Positions 58,618 through 64,000 of a stretch of DNA of 64,000 bases are shown one piece after another. Each line of letters begins with the position of its first letter. The first letter of the stretch is position 1. A model generated the notes under the pieces. That model searched no databases. It saw only the letters and a program-made list of their open reading frames with translations, and was not told where the DNA came from. The DNA lies in the NCBI RefSeq assembly GCF_013407835.1, contig NZ_JACCBI010000001.1, positions 2,852,001 to 2,916,000 of the forward strand. The letters run 5' to 3'. Made by a program: the position numbers and the translations under genes. This stretch comes from Agromyces atrinae (GTDB taxonomy: Bacteria > Actinomycetota > Actinomycetes > Actinomycetales > Microbacteriaceae).

Positions 58618-58755
58618 GAGTGCCGTTCCTGCGCGCGAGTGCCGTTCGTGCGGCACTTTGGCGCGCGAGCGGTACTCCGGCGGGTGGGTGCGGTGTGATT
58701 CCCCGGGTGGTGGGTGCGGTGGTGGGTGAGCGCGAGACCCGGGATGTCGCGGGCG
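58618..58755. repeat. 138-bp direct repeat, copy 2
   Basis: Second copy of the 58445-58582 repeat, 173 bp downstream. It ends five bases before the symporter stop codon. Confidence 0.88.
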
Positions 58756-58760
58756 CGCGC

Positions 58761-60221
58761 TCAGCGCTCGGGCACGTGCAGGCGCGCGAGGAAGCGGTCG
58801 ACGCCGGCGGGCGCCCGGTCGCGGGTCGCGCGTGACACGAGCACGGTGACGCCCGCCGCGATCGGCACCGTCCACGCCGCGGGCTGTTCGAGCAGCGCGG
58901 CGAGCGCCGGCACGGCTTGCGCGATGGGTGCACCGACGAGGATCGCCCCTCCGCAGAGGAGCCCGCCCGTGATCATGCCCGCGCTCGCGCCGCGCGCCGT
59001 GAGTCCGCGCCACCAGACGCCGAGCAGCAGCACAGGCCCGAGGGTCGACGCGGCGAAGGCGAACACGAGGCCGACGCTCCCCGCGAGACCCGCCGCCTGC
59101 GTCAGCAGCGCGACGGCGAGCGGTACGAGCGACGAGGCGATCGCGGCGATGCGGAATCCGCGCACGCTTCCGCCGAGCAGCTCCTGACTGATGACGCCCG
59201 CGAGCGACACCACGAGACCCGAGCTCGTCGAGAGGAACGCGGCGAACGCCCCGCCGATGATGAGCGCCGTGAGGGCGTCGCCGAGAGGCCCGGGCACGAG
59301 GCGATCGGGCAGCAGGAGCACGACCGATTCGGCGGTGCCCGGTTCGGCAAGGTCGGGGGCGAACATGCGTCCGAGCAGGCCGAAGGCCGTGGGGAACGCG
59401 TAGAACACCGAGATGAGCGCGATGACGATGACGGTCGTGCGACGCGCGGCGACCCCGTCGGAGTTCGTGTAGAAACGCACGAGCACGTGCGGCAGACCGA
59501 GGGTGCCGAGCAGCAGACCGATCATGAGCGAGATCGTGCGGTACGCGTCGAGCGAGCCGGGCCGGTCGCTCGCGGGGAACGCCGCCGCGGGGTCGAGCGC
59601 GGGCGTCGAGCCGTCGGAGGTGATGAGCGCGAGGAAGATCACGGGCACGGCGATCGCGGTGAGCTTCAGCCAGTACTGGAACGCCTGCACGAACGTGATC
59701 GAGCGCATGCCGCCGGCCGCGACGATGACGGCGACGATGACCGCGACGGCGACCGACCCGACCCACGGCGGCAGCCCCGTCGTGATGCGCACCGTGAGTG
59801 CCGCGCCCTGCAGCTGCGGCACGATGTAGAACCAGCCGACGATGATGACGAGGGCGCTCGAGATGCGCCGAGCGGTGAGCGATTCGAGCCGCGCCTCGAC
59901 GAAGTCGGGCAGCGTGTACGCGCCCGAGCGGCGGAGCGGTGCCGCGACGAAGAGCAGCAGCATGAGGAAGCCCGCCGCGTAGCCGATGGGGAACCAGAAG
60001 GCGTCCGATCCGCTCAGGAGGATGAGCCCCGCGATGCCGAGGAACGACGCCGCCGAGAGGTACTCGCCGCCGATCGCCGACGCGTTCCACCACGGACGCA
60101 CGGTGCGGCTCGCGACGTAGAAGTCGCTCGTCGTGCGTGAGACGCGCAATCCGTAGAAGCCGACGAGCGCCGTCGCGATCGACACCGCGGCGATCGAGAT
60201 GTATCCGAGAGCGGGGTTCAC
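58761..60221 (-). CDS. Solute:sodium symporter (ActP-like cation/acetate symporter)
   Basis: 486 aa with about thirteen membrane helices, SSS family. Marks are DFYVASRTVRPWWNASAI near residue 33, EYLSAASFLGIAG just after (the sodium-site helix), QAFQYWLKLTAIAVP near 178, and LGLPHVLVRFYTNSDG near 240. ActP, MctC and related proteins import acetate, propionate or pyruvate. The GTG start overlaps the stop of a small membrane partner (GTGA), an arrangement like yjcH-actP. The operon begins with a LytTR response regulator, so its expression is likely controlled by that pair. Confidence 0.9.
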   Translation of the reverse strand: MNPALGYISIAAVSIATALVGFYGLRVSRTTSDFYVASRTVRPWWNASAIGGEYLSAASFLGIAGLILLSGSDAFWFPIGYAAGFLMLLLFVAAPLRRSGAYTLPDFVEARLESLTARRISSALVIIVGWFYIVPQLQGAALTVRITTGLPPWVGSVAVAVIVAVIVAAGGMRSITFVQAFQYWLKLTAIAVPVIFLALITSDGSTPALDPAAAFPASDRPGSLDAYRTISLMIGLLLGTLGLPHVLVRFYTNSDGVAARRTTVIVIALISVFYAFPTAFGLLGRMFAPDLAEPGTAESVVLLLPDRLVPGPLGDALTALIIGGAFAAFLSTSSGLVVSLAGVISQELLGGSVRGFRIAAIASSLVPLAVALLTQAAGLAGSVGLVFAFAASTLGPVLLLGVWWRGLTARGASAGMITGGLLCGGAILVGAPIAQAVPALAALLEQPAAWTVPIAAGVTVLVSRATRDRAPAGVDRFLARLHVPER

Positions 60222-60586
60222 GAGTCATCCGTCAGCGAGCGGTAGCGCGCTTCGTTGCGCCCCGCGACGCGAACGTACAGCGCACCGACGAGCACGATGA
60301 GCGGGTACACGCCGAATCCGAGCAGCAGCCACGACAGCGGAACCCCCGCGATGACGATCGCATCGAGCTCGGGCAGCACGCCGAGCACGATCGTGAAGAG
60401 GGCGAGCAGGGCGACGAATCCGAACGCGCACGCGAGGGCGAGCCTCAGCTGCGAGCGGATGAGCGAACGCACGAACAGGTTCTCGGCCTCGCTCGGCGGA
60501 GGTTCGACGCGCGCCGCACGCGGTGCACCCGCTCCGCGCACGGGTGCGGTGACGCGAACGCGCGGAAGCGGGGCGGGCTCGCTCAC
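60218..60586 (-). CDS. Small membrane partner protein of symporter
   Basis: 122 aa. A Pro/Arg-rich N-terminus (about 40 residues), a basic FVRSLIRSQLRLALAC start of the first helix, and two helices (about 50-72 and 82-105). The size and setting recall the DUF485-like partner YjcH, but the sequence is divergent. GTG at 60586 overlaps the regulator stop and its own stop overlaps the symporter GTG, so all three are coupled. It probably assists assembly or regulation of the symporter. Confidence 0.8.
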   Translation of the reverse strand: MSEPAPLPRVRVTAPVRGAGAPRAARVEPPPSEAENLFVRSLIRSQLRLALACAFGFVALLALFTIVLGVLPELDAIVIAGVPLSWLLLGFGVYPLIVLVGALYVRVAGRNEARYRSLTDDS

Positions 60587-61317
60587 GACCCCGGCCGGAT
60601 CCGATTCGCGTCGAGCAGTTCGCGGAGCGCGGGCAGCAGCCGCCGGCTCACGGGCAGTTCGGCCCCGCCGACGGTCACACTCGGCATCGCTGCACCGAGC
60701 CGCAGCCGAGAGAGGTGCGCGAGGGAGACGAGGTACGAGCGGTGGATGCGCACGAAACCGTCATCCGCCCAGCGCCGCTCGAGGTCGGACATCGGAACGC
60801 GCACGAGGAAGCTCGCCTCGTCGGTGTGCAGCCGCGCGTAGTCGCCCTGGGCTTGCACGTAGCGCACGTCGCTCTGCCGGATCATCCGCGTCGTGCCGCC
60901 GATCGACACGGCGATCATCTCGGGGCGCGGGGCGGGGGATGCCGCGGGCGCGGTCTGCAGTGATTCGATGACACGCGTGAGCGAGCGTTCGAGCCGCTCG
61001 GTGCGCACGGGTTTCAGCAGGTAGTCGACGGCCGCGAGTTCGAACGCCTCGAGCGCGCCCTCCTCGTCGGCGGTGACGAAGACGAGGGCCGGACGCTTCT
61101 CGAAACGGGCGAGGGCCCGCGCGAGGTCGAAGCCGCTGAGCCCGGGCATGTGGATGTCGAGGAACGCCGCGTCGACGTGCTCGTGCGTCAGGATGCGGAT
61201 GGCCTCCGTGCCCGACGACGCCCGGTGCACCGTTCCGACGCGCTCGTCGTGGCCGAGCAGGAAGGCGAGCTCGTCGAGTGCGGGTTTCTCATCGTCGGCG
61301 ATGAGTACGGAGATCAT
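60583..61317 (-). CDS. LytTR-family response regulator
   Basis: 244 aa. The receiver domain (about residues 1-118) has the acidic pair D8-D9, phosphoacceptor D54 in AFLDIHMPG, T/K switch residues in VFVTADEEG and LLKPVR. The C-terminal LytTR DNA-binding domain (about 140-240) contains YVQAQGDYARLHT and GFVRIHRSYLV. The start is chosen at MISVLIADDE, since the frame upstream belongs to the intergenic region. It lies 23 bases after the kinase stop. It likely controls one or both adjacent symporters in response to a carboxylate, as YpdB/BtsR do in E. coli (inference). Confidence 0.92.
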   Translation of the reverse strand: MISVLIADDEKPALDELAFLLGHDERVGTVHRASSGTEAIRILTHEHVDAAFLDIHMPGLSGFDLARALARFEKRPALVFVTADEEGALEAFELAAVDYLLKPVRTERLERSLTRVIESLQTAPAASPAPRPEMIAVSIGGTTRMIRQSDVRYVQAQGDYARLHTDEASFLVRVPMSDLERRWADDGFVRIHRSYLVSLAHLSRLRLGAAMPSVTVGGAELPVSRRLLPALRELLDANRIRPGS

Positions 61318-61340
61318 GCCGACAGTCTTCCACGGAGCAC

Positions 61341-62504
61341 TCACACCGGCCGGGGTTGCGACTTCGGCACGCGGAGACGCACGAGGGTTCCCGACCCGAC
61401 GTTCGTCTCGACGACGAGGCCGTGACCTTCGCCGTAGACCTGACGCAGGCGCGCGTCGACGTTCCTGAGACCCACGTGCTCGGCGTTCGGGGCCCCCGCG
61501 AGGATCGACCTGGCCACCTCGGGGTCGATGCCGACGCCGTCGTCCTCGACCGAGATCTCGGTGATGCTGCCGAGGTCGCGCGCGATGATCGTGATCGTGC
61601 CGCCGTTCTCGCGCGCCTCGAGCCCGTGGCGCACGGCGTTCTCGACGAGCGGCTGCACGCTGAGGAACGGGATGACGGTCGACAGCACCTCAGGGGCGAC
61701 CTGCAACGTGACGGTGAGGCGCTCGCCGAAGCGCGCGTGCTCGAGCTGCAGGTACGAGTGGATCGAGCGCAGCTCTTCCGCGACGGTCGTGAAGTCGCCG
61801 TGGCGGCGGAACGAGTACCGCGTGAAGTCGGCGAACTCGAGCACGAGCTCGCGCGCCTTCGCAGGGTCGGTGTTGATGAACGACGCGATCGCGTTGAGCG
61901 CGTTGTAGATGAAGTGCGGGCTGATCTGCGCGCGGAGTGCTCGCACCTCGGCCTCCGCGAGGGCGGCGCGCGAGGCATCCAGTTCGCCGAGGTCGACCTG
62001 GGCGGCGACCCACTCGGCGACCTCGCCCGTCGCGCGCACGAGGCCCGCGCGCACGGGCGACTCGAACGCGACGATCGCGCCGACGGGGCGGCCGCCCGAG
62101 CGGATCGGCGCGACGACGGCGTCGAAGCCGTCGGGCGAGCGCATGATCTCGGGGCGTGAGGCGACGAGGGCCGCGGCGGCGCAGCGCTCGGCGGTCGCCG
62201 CGTGCTCCTCGGTTCCGCCGTCGATCGCGACGACACCGTTCTCGTCGGCGATCGCGAGGGTCGTGCAGCCGAGCAGGGCGCGGAGGTGCTTCGCGGCGCG
62301 CGCGACCTCGGGGGAGTCGAGCCCGCCGCGCAGGTGCGTCGCAGCGCGCGAGGCGAGGTGCAGCGTCGTGTACGTCGCCTGTTCGGCATCCGTGCCGAGT
62401 TCGCGCGAACCGAGCACGAGCCGGCGCGCGACGAGCAGCACGGCGACGCTCGCGAGACCCACGACGACGCCCGCGACGATCGCGATCACCACCGATTCGG
62501 ACAC
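61341..62504 (-). CDS. LytS-type sensor histidine kinase
   Basis: 387 aa. One N-terminal membrane helix (about residues 6-28), a GAF-like sensory domain (about 50-165), then the His_kinase domain with phospho-acceptor H197 in ISPHFIYNALNAI and the ATPase part: QPLVENAVRHG (N box) and EDDGVGIDPE (G box). This is the LytS/YpdA layout, but with a single helix instead of the usual 5TM module. The GTG start has TAGGGT six bases upstream (leaderless). It is followed by the response regulator and symporter genes. Confidence 0.92.
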   Translation of the reverse strand: MSESVVIAIVAGVVVGLASVAVLLVARRLVLGSRELGTDAEQATYTTLHLASRAATHLRGGLDSPEVARAAKHLRALLGCTTLAIADENGVVAIDGGTEEHAATAERCAAAALVASRPEIMRSPDGFDAVVAPIRSGGRPVGAIVAFESPVRAGLVRATGEVAEWVAAQVDLGELDASRAALAEAEVRALRAQISPHFIYNALNAIASFINTDPAKARELVLEFADFTRYSFRRHGDFTTVAEELRSIHSYLQLEHARFGERLTVTLQVAPEVLSTVIPFLSVQPLVENAVRHGLEARENGGTITIIARDLGSITEISVEDDGVGIDPEVARSILAGAPNAEHVGLRNVDARLRQVYGEGHGLVVETNVGSGTLVRLRVPKSQPRPV

Positions 62505-62510
62505 GCGTTC

Positions 62511-62516
62511 ACCCTA
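62511..62516 (-). promoter_or_regulatory. Leaderless -10 element for kinase-regulator-symporter operon
   Basis: TAGGGT on the minus strand, six bases before the GTG at 62504. Confidence 0.6.
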
Positions 62517-62676
62517 GACCGACCGCCCGACACCCGCTCGGCGTGCCGCTCGACGCACGATCCGCGCCGCTCACCGACGGTAAGCGGTCGAACGCCCCGC
62601 ACCGGCATCCGTTTTGTCAGAGTTGCCCCACCGAATCGAGCCGGGCGACGATGCCCGCCACCCCCGAGGAGACGCC

Positions 62677-63054
62677 ATGGGCAACGACGCCCGAAGTGCA
62701 GGAACCGACACGATCGACTTCCCCGCCGTCCAACGGTCGGAGGAGTTCCAGACCCTCCGATCCCGCCACCGCAGATTCGTCTTCCCCGTGCTGGGGGCGT
62801 GTCTCGTCTGGTACCTCGCCTACGTGCTGCTCGCCGGCTACGCGCACGACTTCATGTCGACGCCCGTCTTCGGATCGATCAACGTCGCGATCTTGCTCGG
62901 CCTCGCGCAGGTCGTCACGACGTTCGCCGTCACGACCTGGTACGTGAGCTTCGCGAACCGCCGGCTCGACCCGATCGCCGCCGACATCCGCGGCGAGATC
63001 GAGGCGGGCGACTTCCGAGCGGATGACGCGGCGACCGAACGGGGGAACAGCTGA
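62677..63054 (+). CDS. DUF485 family membrane protein (YjcH-like)
   Basis: 125 aa. After a polar N-terminus, RSEEFQTLRSRHRRFVFPVLGACLVWYLAYVLLAGYAHDFM (read in pieces) is the DUF485 core: a first helix, a short outer loop, and a second helix (about 60-85) ending in WYVSFANRRLDP. Such proteins accompany ActP-like symporters. A GAGGAGA ribosome site precedes the ATG; the open frame runs further upstream without one. The stop overlaps the next ATG (TGATG), coupling it to the symporter. Confidence 0.92.
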   Translation: MGNDARSAGTDTIDFPAVQRSEEFQTLRSRHRRFVFPVLGACLVWYLAYVLLAGYAHDFMSTPVFGSINVAILLGLAQVVTTFAVTTWYVSFANRRLDPIAADIRGEIEAGDFRADDAATERGNS

Positions 63055-64000
63055 TGCTGCGCTTCGCAGAGAGTTCGTCGTCGCCGGGTGACCCCTGGCT
63101 CAACATCGCGATCTTCGGCGCGTTCGTCGCCATCACGATGATCATCGTGTTCCGCGCGAGCCGGAACAACAAGACCGCGGCCGACTACTACGCGGCCGGG
63201 CGCTCCTTCACGGGAGGCCAGAACGGATCGGCGATCGCCGGCGACTACCTCTCGGCGGCGTCGTTCCTCGGCATCGTCGGGGCGATCGCGATCACGGGCT
63301 ATGACGGGTTCCTGTACTCGATCGGCTTCCTCGTCGCGTGGCTCGTCGCCCTGCTGCTCGTCGCCGAGCTGCTGCGCAACACCGGCAAGTACACGATGGC
63401 CGACGTGCTGTCGTTCCGGCTGAAGCAGAAGCCCGTGCGCATCGCCGCCGCGACGACGACCCTCGTCGTGTGCTTCTTCTACCTGCTCGCGCAGATGGCC
63501 GGAGCGGGCGGACTCGTGTCGCTGCTGCTCGGCATCGGCGACGCCGTCGGCCAGTCGGTCGTCATCACCGTCGTCGGTGCGCTCATGATCCTCTACGTGC
63601 TCGTCGGCGGCATGAAGGGCACGACGTGGGTGCAGATCATCAAGGCCGTGCTGCTCATCGCGGGCGCCGGCGTGATGACCGTGTGGGTGCTCGCGATCCA
63701 CGGCTTCGACTTCTCGGCGCTGCTCGACCAGGCGGTCGCGACGGCGAACAACCCCGCGATCCTCGACCCGGGCCTCAAGTACGGCGTCAACGACATCTCG
63801 AAGATCGACTTCCTCTCGCTCGGCCTCGCCCTCGTGCTCGGAACGGCGGCCCTGCCGCACGTTCTCATGCGCTTCTACACGGTGCCGACGGCGAAGGAGG
63901 CGCGGAAGTCGGTCGTCTGGGCGATCTGGCTCATCGGCATCTTCTACGTCTTCACCCTCGTGCTCGGCTTCGGCGCCGCGGCGCTCATCGGCCCCGAGGT
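63054..64000 (+). CDS. Solute:sodium symporter, ActP-like (3' truncated by window end)
   Basis: At least 315 residues are present and the frame is open to base 64000. SSS family: KTAADYYAAGRSFTGGQNG near residue 40, DYLSAASFLGIVG following it, GGMKGTTWVQIIKAVLL near 185, and LPHVLMRFYTVPTAKEARKS near 265. These match cation/acetate symporters more closely than the paralog at 58761. The ATG at 63054 overlaps the DUF485 stop. The gene diverges from the LytS/LytTR operon across a 172-base gap, so both symporters may answer to the same two-component system. Confidence 0.92.
   Translation, partial: MLRFAESSSSPGDPWLNIAIFGAFVAITMIIVFRASRNNKTAADYYAAGRSFTGGQNGSAIAGDYLSAASFLGIVGAIAITGYDGFLYSIGFLVAWLVALLLVAELLRNTGKYTMADVLSFRLKQKPVRIAAATTTLVVCFFYLLAQMAGAGGLVSLLLGIGDAVGQSVVITVVGALMILYVLVGGMKGTTWVQIIKAVLLIAGAGVMTVWVLAIHGFDFSALLDQAVATANNPAILDPGLKYGVNDISKIDFLSLGLALVLGTAALPHVLMRFYTVPTAKEARKSVVWAIWLIGIFYVFTLVLGFGAAALIGPE

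Larger units (their letters stand above)
58326..58760. other. 435-bp repeat-rich convergent gap
   Basis: Lies between the acetyltransferase and the minus-strand symporter. It holds four 15-bp tandem units (58369-58428) and two 138-bp direct repeats (58445-58582, 58618-58755). No gene is credible; frames on both strands are low-complexity. Confidence 0.8.

Noticed and set aside
58342..60228. 628-codon minus-strand frame over the symporter and its downstream repeats
   Set aside because: Overlaps the clear symporter frame; translation is Arg/His-rich low complexity.

Overview
The window is about 70% GC and shows the codon bias, short AUGA/GUGA gene overlaps, leaderless starts and gene content of a high-GC Actinobacterium. 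The best fit is Microbacteriaceae (for example pyrE, DUF3151-purA, septum-formation and MT0933-antitoxin proteins, and intergenic GGATGACGG/GGCATCC words). This family call is inference. No tRNA, rRNA, CRISPR array, transposase or prophage was seen. Fifty protein genes are called; the first and last run off the ends.

Layout. 1-6218: a NitT/TauT-type ABC importer (permease, ATPase, permease, lipoprotein) followed by a class III aminotransferase and a CoA-acylating semialdehyde dehydrogenase, probably for uptake and breakdown of a pyrimidine or beta-amino acid. 6240-8645: a luciferase-like oxidoreductase bracketed by palindromic repeats, a LysR regulator and a 40-residue membrane protein. 8922-12329: peptidase E, a Dcu-type dicarboxylate carrier and a ThrE-type exporter. 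12330-12838: a repeat-rich gap. 12839-16417: pyrE, a septum-formation-like protein, a nucleoside hydrolase and a small unknown. 16433-18930: an exported intradiol dioxygenase in one operon with tatA-tatC-tatB. 19140-24882: a membrane/degenerate GGDEF protein, a DUF4190 protein, a NagD-type phosphatase, a large LuxR regulator and a DtxR/MntR regulator. 25101-27632: a secreted rhamnogalacturonan lyase. 27747-30255: a manganese/zinc ABC importer with DtxR-like boxes. 30582-45355: two giant paralogous surface proteins (1951 and 2662 residues) flanking a TrmH-family methyltransferase. 45514-49417: a small lipoprotein, then an operon of beta-helix lipoprotein, second lipoprotein and Tat-exported DyP peroxidase. 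49434-51898: a YhgE/Pip membrane protein with an ABC-like partner lacking ATPase motifs. 52000-58325: DUF3151, purA, an ECF-S-like membrane protein, a STAND/LuxR regulator, an MT0933-type antitoxin, a small membrane protein and a GNAT enzyme. 58761-64000: two solute:sodium symporter loci around a LytS/LytTR two-component system.

How the parts work together. The window is rich in envelope functions: a Tat translocase and two predicted Tat substrates, many lipoproteins, a pectin lyase, and two cell-wall adhesin-like proteins. LacI-type operator sequences (close to TGNAANCGNTTNCA) lie upstream of both adhesins and the neighbouring lipoprotein, suggesting one sugar-responsive regulator for the surface genes. 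Twelve transcription units start with a TANNNT -10 hexamer 5-7 nt before ATG or GTG, which predicts leaderless mRNAs. Recurrent palindromes built around a TCGGCGTCACG core are the clearest undescribed DNA element here.
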